From NCBI RefSeq assembly GCF_008710285.1, contig NZ_VYQF01000001.1:434001-498000 (forward strand): DNA of 64,000 nt, written 5' to 3'. Source of the DNA: Ginsengibacter hankyongi (GTDB taxonomy: Bacteria > Bacteroidota > Bacteroidia > Chitinophagales > Chitinophagaceae). The notes under the pieces were generated by a model. That model was not told the origin of the DNA. It made no database searches and saw only the letters and a list, made by a program, of their open reading frames with translations. Positions 26,825 through 37,065 of the stretch are shown here, one piece after another (the stretch's first letter is position 1; each line of letters opens with the position of its first letter). The position numbers and the translations under genes are program-made.

Positions 26825-28264
26825 TCAAATTATTACCAATTCTTCTTTTAATTGTTTCAATAACTGATTGTTTTTTATAAATGATTTTTCCAGCAAATCA
26901 ATTAATTCACTGCTTTTATATTTTTGCTCTTCTTCCGCAGCATGTGGATTCTTAATATCAAAATTATAATCCCGCTTTTTCAATTCTTCAACACTTACTC
27001 TCCAGGCGTATTCATTTTCTTCCCGCTCCTTCCACCATTTTCGTTCAAGGTCAAACTCTTTAATATTTATCGGTTTGGTTTTATTATAGTTCTTTACACC
27101 ATCAGGATAAGGATGCTCAAAATACCAAACCTCTTTCGTGGGTCTGCCTTTTGTAAAAAACAACAAATTAGTTTTAATGCCTGTGTATGGCGCAAATACG
27201 CCATTGGGCAAACGTACAATGGTATGCAGGTTACATTTTTCCAGCAGGTTTTCTTTTATGCGGGTAGCAACCCCCTCACCAAACAAAAAGCCATCGGGTA
27301 AAACCAATCCGCAACGCCCGCCATCTTTTAATAAATGTATAACGAGCGCCATAAACAGGTTAGCAGTTTCCCTTGTACGAAACTGTGATGGAAAATTATT
27401 TTCAATACCATCTTCTTCCATACCGCCAAAAGGAGGATTGGTTACAATAACATTCACACGGTTCTTTTCTGTCCATTCAACCCAACTTCTGCTCAGTAAA
27501 TTATCATGGTCAACCGTTGGCACTTCTATACCATGCAATATCATATTGGTAGTGGCAAGCATGTGCGGCAATGGTTTTTTTTCAACGCCACGTATGCTGT
27601 TTTGCAATGTGTCTCTTTGCTCTAACGTTTTTACTTTTTGATTCTTAAGAATATGGTCAATGGTATTTACTAAAAACCCTGCCGTGCCGCACGCAGGGTC
27701 AAGTACCGTTTCACCCAATTTAGGATTTATCATTTCCACTACAAATTGGGTAACCGCTCTCGGTGTATAAAACTCACCGGCATTACCTGCACTTTGCAGG
27801 TCTTTTAAAATCTGTTCGTAAATATCATTAAAGGCGTGGCGGTCTGCCTGCGAGGTTAATAGTATATCCGTATTTATTTTATTTACAACCTGCCGCAACA
27901 GCGTACCGCTTTTCATATAGTTGTAAGAGTCTTCAAAAACATCTCTTACCATTCTTGCCGCGTCTTTGTTATTGCGAAGCGTCATGCTCTTAAGCGTAGG
28001 AAATAAAGTGTTGTTTACAAATCCCAGCAAATCATCACCGGTCATACCTTCTGCATCAGCAGCCCAGTTGCGCCAGCGCAAATCTTTTCGGATAGGAGAC
28101 TTATAATTTTCATTGGTTATTTCCCAATCGTTTTCTTTTTCATCAAAGATTTTTAAAAACAACATCCATCCCAGTTGGGAAATTCGTTGGGCATCACCAT
28201 CCACACCGGCGTCTTTACGCATGATGTCCTGGATGGATTTTATTGTCGAGGTTAAGTTGCTCAT
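26825..28264 (-). CDS. hsdM: Type I DNA adenine methyltransferase
   Basis: The 479 aa protein has the HsdM N-terminal helical domain (about 1-130, RISQLGWMLFLKIFDEKE) and an N6-adenine methylase core with the SAM motif DPACGTAGF (from D189) and the catalytic NPPFGG (from N276). With HsdS it methylates adenine in the recognition site, and with HsdR it forms the restriction complex. The downstream hsdS starts 4 bp after its stop. A 172 bp gap with short direct repeats separates it from the GxxExxY gene upstream. Confidence 0.97.
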   Translation of the reverse strand: MSNLTSTIKSIQDIMRKDAGVDGDAQRISQLGWMLFLKIFDEKENDWEITNENYKSPIRKDLRWRNWAADAEGMTGDDLLGFVNNTLFPTLKSMTLRNNKDAARMVRDVFEDSYNYMKSGTLLRQVVNKINTDILLTSQADRHAFNDIYEQILKDLQSAGNAGEFYTPRAVTQFVVEMINPKLGETVLDPACGTAGFLVNTIDHILKNQKVKTLEQRDTLQNSIRGVEKKPLPHMLATTNMILHGIEVPTVDHDNLLSRSWVEWTEKNRVNVIVTNPPFGGMEEDGIENNFPSQFRTRETANLFMALVIHLLKDGGRCGLVLPDGFLFGEGVATRIKENLLEKCNLHTIVRLPNGVFAPYTGIKTNLLFFTKGRPTKEVWYFEHPYPDGVKNYNKTKPINIKEFDLERKWWKEREENEYAWRVSVEELKKRDYNFDIKNPHAAEEEQKYKSSELIDLLEKSFIKNNQLLKQLKEELVII

Positions 28265-28362
28265 GTTACGTTATTGTCTGAACTATGATTTTTAGGATTA
28301 GAAGATGATAAGATTATTTATCAGCAAACTGTAATTTTTTAGCATGATAACAAGATTCAATT

Positions 28363-28444
28363 TCTTATCCTAAAATCTTTTCATCCTACAAATCTTAGTT
28401 CTTCTCTTATCCTGTAATCTCTTCATCTTGTAAATCTTAGTTCT
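28363..28444. repeat. 40 bp short direct repeat pair
   Basis: Two similar 40 bp copies, 28363-28402 and 28405-28444, share TCTTATCCT and ACAAATCTTAGTTCT-like ends. The second overlaps the last codons of the GxxExxY gene. Related AATCTTAATCCTATAATC pieces lie at 28838-28895. They may be remnants of insertion around that small gene. Confidence 0.65.
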
Positions 28445-28829
28445 TATTTTTATTCAATTCATGTTTAGTGTTATACACCCTTTTAAATTCCATACTCTTA
28501 CTGCCAAAATTAATCAGCAAACCTACAGGTAAATTATACGCTTCAAGATAATTCATTGCCTGTGCTAAATGCAGATCATCCAGTTTGCTTACAGCTTTTA
28601 ATTCGACCATAATTTTATCTTCTACAAAAAAATCAACTCTTCGGGTTCCTATTTCTATGCCATCATAAAAAACAATCATTTCCTGTTCTCTTGTAAAGTC
28701 CAGTCGCTGCTTTCTCATTTCGATATCTAGCGCCCTTTGATAAAACACTTCCTGGAATCCACTTCCTAAGGTCGAATGTACCTTCATTGCACAGCCAATT
28801 ATTTTATGTGTTAGCTCTTCGTGTAACAT
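28437..28829 (-). CDS. GxxExxY protein (PDDEXK_3-like)
   Basis: The 130 aa protein has the name-giving motif at G24-x2-E27-x2-Y30 (GFQEVFY) and the later VDFFVEDKIMVELKAV block with an ExK pair, which together resemble a small PD-(D/E)XK fold. Members are frequent in Bacteroidota and often sit alone between unrelated genes. Here it lies between hsdR and hsdM and is bordered by short direct repeats, so it may be an insertion into the RM operon. Its function is not established. Confidence 0.9.
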   Translation of the reverse strand: MLHEELTHKIIGCAMKVHSTLGSGFQEVFYQRALDIEMRKQRLDFTREQEMIVFYDGIEIGTRRVDFFVEDKIMVELKAVSKLDDLHLAQAMNYLEAYNLPVGLLINFGSKSMEFKRVYNTKHELNKNKN

Positions 28830-28901
28830 TGCAATTCAGTAATCTTAATCCTATAATCTTAATCCTATAATCTTTAAATCATACAAATCTTAGTTCTCAC
28901 A

Positions 28902-31286
28902 TTACGCGTACAATTCTTTCTCCAATTCCCCAATTGCTTCAACATACTTTTCCTTACTTCCAAACATTCTAATTATTTCCGGCGGTGTTCCAAAGGTGCT
29001 CAAAGGATCAATAGATAATACTTCTGAGTTTTCAATTGTTGCTATTCCTTCATCAGCATATTTATCCAATAATGCATTTAATACTTTCCTTGCCTGTTCA
29101 CCATACTTTGTAAAATAATTTCGCTTCTTTACATTGTTGGCTCTTTCCTTCCGTGTAAGTGGGGGCTGGTCGTAAGTAACATGACAGATAATGTCAAAGA
29201 GGTCAGCTTCTTTATCCACAGCGTCTGTTAATGCATCTACCATTATGCCCTGTTCCTGCAACTCCTTTATTATTGCCGCTTTCTTTTCTCCATCGTTCCA
29301 TTTGTTTAAAAAATCATTCAATGTAGCGAAGTGATTCTTAATTATTTCTTTCGTATGATCTTTAAGCGAAACTGTAATAGGTTTACCATTATTATCAAAG
29401 TACATTTCTCTTGAAACCAATACAGAAACATCAACGCCATTTACATAAACCTTAGGCTTACGTTCATGCACAAACGAAGTTCTCTCATTTTCAGGATACC
29501 TTACAGTTGGTTTTTTTAATATTACTTCTTCTCCACTCACATTATCAATTATAGGATCTGTAAAATTTTCTTCTTCCTCTTCGATTGTTGAGAGATCTGT
29601 GTCTTCGGTCGCCTCTTTTACCCGTATTGGCGGTCCATCAAAATCAGGATCAGCAAAGAGGTCTGTTACGTTTCTGAAATCAAGTATGGTAAAATACAGC
29701 TTACCGAAATCTTCACGTATGCGTGTACCTCTTCCAATAATTTGCTTAAACTCGGTCATGCTTTGGATGTTGCTGTCCAGCACAATTACTTTACAGGTTT
29801 GCGCATCCACCCCTGTTGACATGAGTTTGGAAGTAGTGGCAATTACGGGATATTTTTCTTCCGGGTTAATGAAGTTATCGAGTTCATTTTTCCCTTCTGT
29901 ATTGTCACCGGTTATCTGCATTACATATTTATAATTCTCTTTAACCAAGTCAGCATTTAATTTAGATAAAGCCATGCGCATCCGTTCTGCATGATCAATA
30001 TCTACACAAAAAACAATTGTTTTAGAGAAACGACCAGCACCCAATAAAAATTCAGTAATCTTACTGGCAACTGTATCTGTTCTTTCATCAATTATAATGT
30101 TCCTGTCAAAATCTTTTCGGTTATAAATTCTGTCCTCTATTTCATTTCCCACTTTATCAAGCTTCCCTTTCTCAGGCCGCCAGCCTTCAAGATCAACATT
30201 TAATCCTACTCTTACCACACGATAGGGCGCAAGAAAACCATCATCAATACCTTGCTTTAAAGAATAAGTATAAATAGGATCACCAAAATATTCGATGTTT
30301 GAAATTTCATTGGTTTCTTTTGGCGTCGCTGTCATGCCAATGTGAGTGGCATTTTTAAAATAAGCTAATATCTCCCGCCATGCACTATCTTCCGACGCAC
30401 TTCCGCGATGACACTCATCAATAACTACCAAATCAAAAAAGTCGGAAGAAAATTGTTTGTAAATATTGGCTTCTTCATCATTACCTGATAAGCCCTGGTA
30501 AAGCGCTAAATATATTTCGAAGCTTTTATCAATCTGCCTGTGTTTTACCCACGTCATCTTATCTCCGAAATACCTGAAATCATTATTCTTTGTTTGGGAG
30601 ATCAGTACGTTACGGTCAGCTAAATAAAGAATGCGTTTTTTAACCTTTGCTTTCCACAAACGATAAACAATCTGGAAAGCAGTATACGTTTTTCCGGTAC
30701 CTGTTGCCATTACCAGTAATATCCTGTTTTGGCCTTTTGCAATTGCTTCTATTGTTCGGTTAATTGCAATTTCCTGGTAATACCTTGGCTTGCGTCCTGA
30801 ACCATCAGAAAAATATTCCTGTGAAATAATTCTTTCCTCTTCCGGCGAGGTAATATTCTTAAAGACTTTAAACTTATTCCATAATTCACCAGGAGAAGGA
30901 AACTGTTCCAACGACATTTCTGTTTCTATCGAACTATCCGTTGCAGTTCTATCATGAAAAATAAAGCCATCGCCATTACTGCTAAATACACAGGGTATAT
31001 CTAAGATTTGTGCGTAATCAAGAGCCTGCTGGATACCTGCGTTTACTGAATGATTATTATCCTTTGCCTCGATGATAGCAACAGGATTTGAATTATAGTA
31101 TAAAATGTAATCGGCTCTTTTACGTTTACCCCTCGCAGTTAGTTTACCACGTACAAAGATTTTACCATCAGTAAAAGAAACTTCTTCTAAAATTTGCTTG
31201 TCAATATCCCACCCGGAATCTATTAAAGAAGGCGTAATGTATTTTGTGCAAATGTCTCTCTCAGATAAAGTCTTTTTATCCAGCAT
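28902..31286 (-). CDS. hsdR: Type I restriction subunit R
   Basis: The 794 aa protein has an N-terminal nuclease domain (ADYILYY ... VAIIEAKD with the ExK element around residues 62-80), an SF2 helicase motor with Walker A GTGKT (196-200), DECH (290-293) and MTATP, and a C-terminal domain ending EKYVEAIGELEKEL that resembles the EcoEI R-subunit tail. It translocates DNA and cuts unmethylated invading DNA as part of HsdR2M2S. It is the first gene of the RM unit; its promoter should lie in 31287-31597. The length fits the EcoEI-like subgroup. Confidence 0.97.
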   Translation of the reverse strand: MLDKKTLSERDICTKYITPSLIDSGWDIDKQILEEVSFTDGKIFVRGKLTARGKRKRADYILYYNSNPVAIIEAKDNNHSVNAGIQQALDYAQILDIPCVFSSNGDGFIFHDRTATDSSIETEMSLEQFPSPGELWNKFKVFKNITSPEEERIISQEYFSDGSGRKPRYYQEIAINRTIEAIAKGQNRILLVMATGTGKTYTAFQIVYRLWKAKVKKRILYLADRNVLISQTKNNDFRYFGDKMTWVKHRQIDKSFEIYLALYQGLSGNDEEANIYKQFSSDFFDLVVIDECHRGSASEDSAWREILAYFKNATHIGMTATPKETNEISNIEYFGDPIYTYSLKQGIDDGFLAPYRVVRVGLNVDLEGWRPEKGKLDKVGNEIEDRIYNRKDFDRNIIIDERTDTVASKITEFLLGAGRFSKTIVFCVDIDHAERMRMALSKLNADLVKENYKYVMQITGDNTEGKNELDNFINPEEKYPVIATTSKLMSTGVDAQTCKVIVLDSNIQSMTEFKQIIGRGTRIREDFGKLYFTILDFRNVTDLFADPDFDGPPIRVKEATEDTDLSTIEEEEENFTDPIIDNVSGEEVILKKPTVRYPENERTSFVHERKPKVYVNGVDVSVLVSREMYFDNNGKPITVSLKDHTKEIIKNHFATLNDFLNKWNDGEKKAAIIKELQEQGIMVDALTDAVDKEADLFDIICHVTYDQPPLTRKERANNVKKRNYFTKYGEQARKVLNALLDKYADEGIATIENSEVLSIDPLSTFGTPPEIIRMFGSKEKYVEAIGELEKELYA

Positions 31287-31597
31287 AGTTTGAATAAATA
31301 TACGACACTATGATTTTAAACAATTCATTGACTTGAATCCTTGTGTACTTTCTAATGTCATTATTAAAATTCTTCAGTTTAAATTAGGGGGTGGCGTTTT
31401 AAACTCTACCGTTAGTTCTGCAATTAGAGTTTCAAATATATTAAATTAAACTATAAAAAATACTAAGCAGTTTAATGGTAATGTCATTTTAAAAACTATC
31501 GCTGCATTATACATTTTAATTGAAAATATCTATATTTAAACCCGTAAACAGAAGCTACTGCTTTAACCATTTCAATTACCAAAACAATCCAACACTT
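31287..31597. promoter_or_regulatory. Divergent promoter region hsdR/rhomboid
   Basis: An AT-rich gap lies between the leftward hsdR and the rightward rhomboid gene. A CCGTTAGTTCTGCAATTAG piece recalls the dispersed repeat family near 10 kb. It marks the right border of the defence island, where base composition changes from AT-rich to GC-richer. Confidence 0.4.
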
Positions 31598-33073
31598 ATG
31601 GCATTTGGTTTTACTCCTAAAGATGTGGAACTGATTTCACTGGATGGCTTAACGCCCCAACAGTTCCTGGCGCTCTGCGTGGAAACGGCTGAGCGAATGC
31701 AATGGAACATCGTCTATAAAAGCAATGCAGGCATCGTGGCCTATACCGGCAAAACATTATTTCGCTTTAGCTTTAAAGTAACCATCGTTATAGAAGAAGG
31801 GCTTGCCACGCTTACCAGCGAGTCTACCGGCAGCGAAATGTATGATATGGGAAGAAACAAAAAGACCCTGCTGGCATTTATAGATTCGATGAACAGCGTA
31901 AAGGCCATCACTACCCCCGCCATGCTGGATGCACGCTACCGGGAGCTATCGCCCACCCTGCCGCCGCCGCAGGAAGATGTATTAATAAATCCACCGCCGG
32001 GTGGTAAATTTGGCGGCGTACTATCCATTTTTACACCGCGGGAGGGATATTTTATTACCCCGGTTATTATTAATATCAACATCGCTGTTTATATATTGAT
32101 GGTCGTGTCGGGAGTGAGCATCATGGCTCCGGGCACCACCAGCCTTATAGCATGGGGCGCCAACTATACGCCGCTTACGTTAGGCGGCCAGTGGTGGCGC
32201 TTAATCACCAACACTTTTGTGCATGTGGGCCTGCTGCACCTGCTGTTTAATATGTATGCCTTTATGTTCATCGGCATGTTGCTGGAGCCGCTGCTCGGTA
32301 AATTAAAGTTTGCCGTGGCCTATGGGTTAACGGGCATCCTGGCGAGCCTCTGCAGCCTGTGGTGGCACGACATAACCGTAAGCGCCGGCGCCTCCGGCGC
32401 CATATTCGGCATGTACGGGGTTTTCCTGGCGATGCTTACCACTAACTTTATTGAGAAAAGCAGGAGAAAGCCTTTGCTCACGAGCATCGGCATTTTTGTG
32501 GTATACAACCTGGCTTACGGCACCAAGGGCAACATCGATGATGCGGCCCACATTGGCGGATTACTCAGCGGCATCTGCATTGGCTACCTCTTTTATGTTG
32601 CCCTGCGTAAGCCGGCGGCCGCTAAGCTCAATTATGGAATATTGGCATTGGTGGTGGTGGTATGCCTTACCGCTTCGGTTGCCATCTATAAAAAGATCCC
32701 TAACGACATTGTTACCTACGAAGCAAAAATGAAAAGCTTTTCGGAGCATGAGCACCAGGCGCTGGCTTTTTTTAAGCTGCGCTACGACGCAACAAAAGAA
32801 GACAGTCTTGCGGCGCTTACCAAAAACGGCATTGCTAACTGGCAGGAGGATATTAAGATAATACACGACATAAGCCAATTGCATATTCCTGCAAGGCTCA
32901 AAGACCAGGCCGGGGTACTTGCTAACTATTGCAATTACCGGATAGCCACCTATGAACTGCTCTATAAGCGTACCCGCGAAAACACCGAGCAATACGACGA
33001 TTCAATAAATTATTACAACCGCCAGGTAAGCGAGATTCTAAACAGCCTGAATAATCCTAAGGAGGGGAAGTGA
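31598..33073 (+). CDS. Rhomboid-family intramembrane serine protease
   Basis: The start was set at the MAFGFTPKDVELISL methionine; the longer frame begins with TTG and adds repeat-like residues. The 491 aa protein has a soluble N-terminal region (about 1-150), a six-helix rhomboid core (about 165-345) with the catalytic GASGAIFG (Ser266) and AAHIGG (His318), and a soluble C-terminal part of about 120 residues after a seventh hydrophobic helix. It cleaves membrane-protein substrates within the inner membrane. The HLLFNMYAF loop is also typical. The substrate is unknown. The gene stands alone and its GC content is clearly higher than that of the adjoining island. Confidence 0.93.
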   Translation: MAFGFTPKDVELISLDGLTPQQFLALCVETAERMQWNIVYKSNAGIVAYTGKTLFRFSFKVTIVIEEGLATLTSESTGSEMYDMGRNKKTLLAFIDSMNSVKAITTPAMLDARYRELSPTLPPPQEDVLINPPPGGKFGGVLSIFTPREGYFITPVIININIAVYILMVVSGVSIMAPGTTSLIAWGANYTPLTLGGQWWRLITNTFVHVGLLHLLFNMYAFMFIGMLLEPLLGKLKFAVAYGLTGILASLCSLWWHDITVSAGASGAIFGMYGVFLAMLTTNFIEKSRRKPLLTSIGIFVVYNLAYGTKGNIDDAAHIGGLLSGICIGYLFYVALRKPAAAKLNYGILALVVVVCLTASVAIYKKIPNDIVTYEAKMKSFSEHEHQALAFFKLRYDATKEDSLAALTKNGIANWQEDIKIIHDISQLHIPARLKDQAGVLANYCNYRIATYELLYKRTRENTEQYDDSINYYNRQVSEILNSLNNPKEGK

Positions 33074-34285
33074 GGTGGTAATTGTCTGAACCCTGATTCA
33101 CCTGATTAAAGGATGTACAGGATTATCTACGATGGTGTGAGGTCTTTAATCATGGTAATCTTTTAATCCTTTAATCATGGTTCAGAATATTTGTCTGGAT
33201 TATTTACGATGGTTTGAGGTCTTTAATCATGGTAATCTTCTAATCCTTTTGTCTGAACCCTGATTTTCCTGATTAAAGGATTATCAGGATTATTTACGAT
33301 GATTTGAGGTTTTTAATCATGGTAATCCTGTAATCCTATTAATCATGGTTCAGACAAAATAAACGTACAATGACGTCACCCCGGGCCGGGTCTTCCGGAG
33401 CAGTTCCCCTCTCCCTTGGGAGAGGGGGTTGGGGGTGAGGCTTTTTTCGGAAATGTACAAATTCCGAAGCAGTATTACGGGCACGGGTACACGCTTTTTA
33501 ACACTGGTCGTGCAGGGCTTTATGATCCTGATTGGGGATTGCTTTTGAGGTTTTTAATCATGGTAATCTTCTAATCCTTTTAATCATGGTTCAGAATATT
33601 TGTCTGGATTATTTACGATGGTTTGAGGTCTTTAATCATGGTAATCTTCTAATCCTTTTGTCTGAACCCTGATTTTCCTGATTAAAGGATCATCAGGATT
33701 ATTTACGATGATTTGAGGTTTTTAATCATGGTAATCCTGTAATCCTATTAATCATGGTTCAGACAAAATAAACGTACAATGACGTCACCCCGGGCCGGGT
33801 CTTCCGAAGCAGTTCCCCTCTCCTCTGGGAGAGGGGGTTGGGGGTGAGGCTTTTTTCGGAGGTGTACAAATTCCGGGGCCGTATTACGGATAAGGGTATA
33901 CGCACTTCAACAGGGTTAGTGCCGGGCTTTATGATCCTGGTTGGGGATTGCTTTTGAGGTTTTTAATCATGGTAATCTTCTAATCCCTTTAATCATGGGT
34001 CCATTTGTCTGAACCCTGTTTTTCCCGGTTAAAGAATTGAAGGATTATTTACGATGCCCGGCCTTTAATCATGGTAATCCTGTAATCCTTTTAATCATGG
34101 TTCAGACAAAAGAATGCTAAGGCAACACCAGCAGCGATGGTTACGTCAACGCATAAACGTACAATGACGTCACCCCGGGCCGGGTCTTCCGGAGTCGTTC
34201 CCCTCTCCCCTGGAAGAGGGGGTTGGGGGTGAGGCTTTTTTCGGAGGTGAACAAATTCCGGGGCCGTATTTTGAAGCAGGAGGTC
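33074..34285. repeat. Repeat cluster A (two palindromic families)
   Basis: There is no gene in this 1.2 kb. It holds about four copies of a ~105 bp element with inverted ends TGTCTGAACCCTGATT and AATCATGGTTCAGACA (33083-33187, 33250-33356, 33659-33765, 34006-34108), half copies, and three copies of a CCCCTCTCCC hairpin repeat with GTTGGGGGTGAGGCTTTTTT (around 33380-33446, 33790-33858 and 34170-34240). The units repeat with spacings of 409 and 347 bp, so the cluster grew by tandem duplication of a composite unit. Confidence 0.9.
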
Positions 34286-37000
34286 TTAAAAGTTAAACGC
34301 CATGCTCACAAAATAATATCCGCCGTTGTAACCAAACGGCGAAGCTCCGTTGCTGTATATTGAGATTCCTTCATTGGTATTCCCATAATTCTTCAAGCGG
34401 TCCGGATATACATCAAAAATATTGTTGGCGCCGACGGTAATCGTTAACCATGATTTTGGAGTGTAGCTGATGCTGATGTCAGTAAGAATTTTGGAAGAAA
34501 AAAATTCATACAGTGTATCGTTTGTGTCAGTATCTATCTGGGTATTGGCGGTTTTTCCAAAAAGGTTGTTGCGAAATATGAATCCGAATTTGCCTTTGTT
34601 AACTGTTGCAGACAAAATTATTTTTTCACGCGGCTGATCTTTTTCAAGGGTTGTTTTTTCCTCTATTCCGAATAATGTATTTGTATAACGGGATGTGTCA
34701 AAAATTTTACCAGTAGTTTTGATCCGTCCGAAAATAGCGTTGCGGTTGAAATTGGCTGCCAGCATTATTCCCAAGGTGGCTTTATGAATGTTCCAGTTGC
34801 CGTTTAACACTGCATCTATTCCATGGGTTCTTGTATTGATAGCATTGACATAAAACTGCACCAGGTCAATATTGGGATAATTCGCCAGGATGGCTGCAAC
34901 ATCAGGATTTCTCTTTCTGAACACACCACTTAATACGACCCGGTTTGTGATCTGTATCCAGTAAGCATCCACAGTAAGACTGATATTGCGTGAAAGTTTT
35001 GATGTAAATCCCCCATCCAGGTTCACCGATCTTTCTGCTTGCAGGGAAGGAATTCCAAAAGCCTTTGTGACGTTGCTATTATTGCTAAAAATGCCTCCTG
35101 TTAGTGCAGTTCCCCGAAATGATTGGGTTTCTGCAAAAAAACGTTGCTGCATGCTGGGAGCACGAAAGCCATTACCAACAGCACCACGTAAAGAGAATTG
35201 TTCCGAGATCTTGTAACGAACCGCTAATTTACCGGCAATGTTACCGCCAAAGTCGCTATAGTATTCGTAACGGCCAGCCAGGTCAAAAAGAAAATGTTTG
35301 TTGGTTTCCACTTCGAGGTCAATATAGGCTCCCGATACCGTACGATTTTTGTCTACTACATTTTCCGGGCTACCAGAACCTATAGAGGGCTGTGAGCCAC
35401 CCTGCGTTCTGCCGGTCGTATCGTAGTTTTTCCAGGATGCTTCATCTCCTTCTTTTTGCTGGTAATTTTCAAATCTCCATTCAGCGCCAATACCGAGGTT
35501 ACACGATTTTATACTTCCCTCCTTTTTGGCTAAATCCTTTGTAAAGCTGACATTATTGATGTATTGCTTATATATCAGTTTACCCAGGTAAAATGCAGTA
35601 GGCGCATTTTTACCCAATCCATATTGCGAGGCATTATTAGTATTAGATACATAACTGCTGCTGGAATTATCTCCAAATGAGCTGCTTATTTCCCAATGCC
35701 AACTGTTTTTTGTATCACCTTTGATTCCTGCTATTACTGTAACATCCCAATTAGTGGTTTTTGGTAGCGGCTTAAATCCGTCAGGATACAATACGGCATT
35801 CACCTGCCCCGAATCTTTGGGAAAACGGTACGATCCGGTAAGACTACTTTGCCGGTAATTAACAGTGCTGGTCCAGAACAATTGAGCACAGTTACTTATT
35901 GGGTAACCACCGTTTAGTAAAACTCCCGAACTATTAAGTTGACTGATACCATCAAAACTTGAAAACACTTTCCTGTTAATGCCCCTTGCCAGGATTATTG
36001 AGTCGTCCTCCGTTTTGATCCTTGCAGAATCTGCACCCGTGGAACCGGAAGGATAATCTTTATAAACAGTTCCTTTATATACACCTCCACGGGAAGTAGC
36101 GCCCTGGTGGCGGAAATCAGCTGAATAATTCAGAAATCCCTGCCTGCCTGCCGGCCGGCTTTTGCCAATGAGAATACCCTGATTGAATCCGAATGAGAAT
36201 TTCAATCCATCACCTGCATAAAATTGACCTGTATGTAACCGGATAGAAGTTTTACCGGTTGATTCTTTCAACCGGATATTTATCACTCCGGCAATCGCAT
36301 CTGAACCATATTGCGCAGACGCGCCGTCACGCAGTATTTCAACTTTTTCAATCGCGGAAAAAGGAATAGAATTCAGGTCGTTGACAACTGAGCCGCGACC
36401 TAAATTGGTATTCGGTGTTCCGTTATTCAGCCGTGCCGTATTGTGGTAGCGGATTCCATTTACTAAAATCAATACATGATCGGGATCAAGACCCCGGAGC
36501 GTTACCGGCTCAATCAATACCTGGGGGTTTGCATTGAAAGATGGAACCAGGTAGTTGAGCATTTGTATTAGGCCCTGCTGGCCCGTCTGCACTAATTTGC
36601 TTGCTGAAAATACATCTACGGCTACAGGAGTGTTAAGATTACTTCGCTGAACTAATGAACGGGAACCCAATACCACTACTTCACCTAACTGGTCATTTGG
36701 AGTCATACTAAAAGCAAATATTTGTGTATTGGCAGCAAATACGTTTACCCGTTGCACAATTTTCTTGTAACCTGTATAGGTAATGATAAGTTTATAATTT
36801 CCTGGTTGAATCGAAAAATAAAATTTACCGCTACTATCGGTAAGTATGGTTTTATTACCCAACGAAACAGTTGCTGCCTGTAAGACATTCTCACTGCCCT
36901 TTACTGTTCCTTTAACGATTCCGTTCTGCGCAGCCACAAAGAACGAGAGCAAAGTAAAAACAGTGCTTAAGTTTACTATTTGTGACCAACTTTTTTTCAT
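34286..37000 (-). CDS. TonB-dependent outer-membrane receptor
   Basis: The 904 aa protein has a signal peptide (to about 24), a carboxypeptidase-regulatory-like domain (VKGTVKGSENVLQAATVSLG), a TonB-box-like EVVVLGSRS segment, a plug with TLRGLDPDHVLILVNGIR and GASAQYGSDAIAGVINI, and a beta-barrel ending in FNF. It is not of the SusC class and has no SusD partner. It probably imports a metal chelate, vitamin or peptide. It follows the LytTR regulator gene by 65 bp, so it may be co-regulated with or controlled by that two-component system. Confidence 0.93.
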   Translation of the reverse strand: MKKSWSQIVNLSTVFTLLSFFVAAQNGIVKGTVKGSENVLQAATVSLGNKTILTDSSGKFYFSIQPGNYKLIITYTGYKKIVQRVNVFAANTQIFAFSMTPNDQLGEVVVLGSRSLVQRSNLNTPVAVDVFSASKLVQTGQQGLIQMLNYLVPSFNANPQVLIEPVTLRGLDPDHVLILVNGIRYHNTARLNNGTPNTNLGRGSVVNDLNSIPFSAIEKVEILRDGASAQYGSDAIAGVINIRLKESTGKTSIRLHTGQFYAGDGLKFSFGFNQGILIGKSRPAGRQGFLNYSADFRHQGATSRGGVYKGTVYKDYPSGSTGADSARIKTEDDSIILARGINRKVFSSFDGISQLNSSGVLLNGGYPISNCAQLFWTSTVNYRQSSLTGSYRFPKDSGQVNAVLYPDGFKPLPKTTNWDVTVIAGIKGDTKNSWHWEISSSFGDNSSSSYVSNTNNASQYGLGKNAPTAFYLGKLIYKQYINNVSFTKDLAKKEGSIKSCNLGIGAEWRFENYQQKEGDEASWKNYDTTGRTQGGSQPSIGSGSPENVVDKNRTVSGAYIDLEVETNKHFLFDLAGRYEYYSDFGGNIAGKLAVRYKISEQFSLRGAVGNGFRAPSMQQRFFAETQSFRGTALTGGIFSNNSNVTKAFGIPSLQAERSVNLDGGFTSKLSRNISLTVDAYWIQITNRVVLSGVFRKRNPDVAAILANYPNIDLVQFYVNAINTRTHGIDAVLNGNWNIHKATLGIMLAANFNRNAIFGRIKTTGKIFDTSRYTNTLFGIEEKTTLEKDQPREKIILSATVNKGKFGFIFRNNLFGKTANTQIDTDTNDTLYEFFSSKILTDISISYTPKSWLTITVGANNIFDVYPDRLKNYGNTNEGISIYSNGASPFGYNGGYYFVSMAFNF

Positions 37001-37032
37001 AAAAGTTCATTGCAATAAGCCCTTCCGCAACA

Positions 37033-37064
37033 GGTGCCAGACGCTCTTCAAGACGTCAGACACC
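37033..37064 (-). promoter_or_regulatory. Hairpin between regulator and receptor genes
   Basis: GTG-x3-GACG-C-TCTT pairs with AAGA-CGTC-x3-CAC to form an imperfect stem in the 65 bp gap. There is no T-run in the leftward direction. It could reduce read-through into the receptor gene or stabilise mRNA ends. Confidence 0.45.
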
Positions 37065-37065
37065 A

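Noticed and set aside
33083-34108. Possible CRISPR array in repeat cluster A
   Set aside because: Repeat units are over 100 bp, spacing is irregular (347-409 bp), the intervening DNA is itself repetitive, and no cas gene is present.
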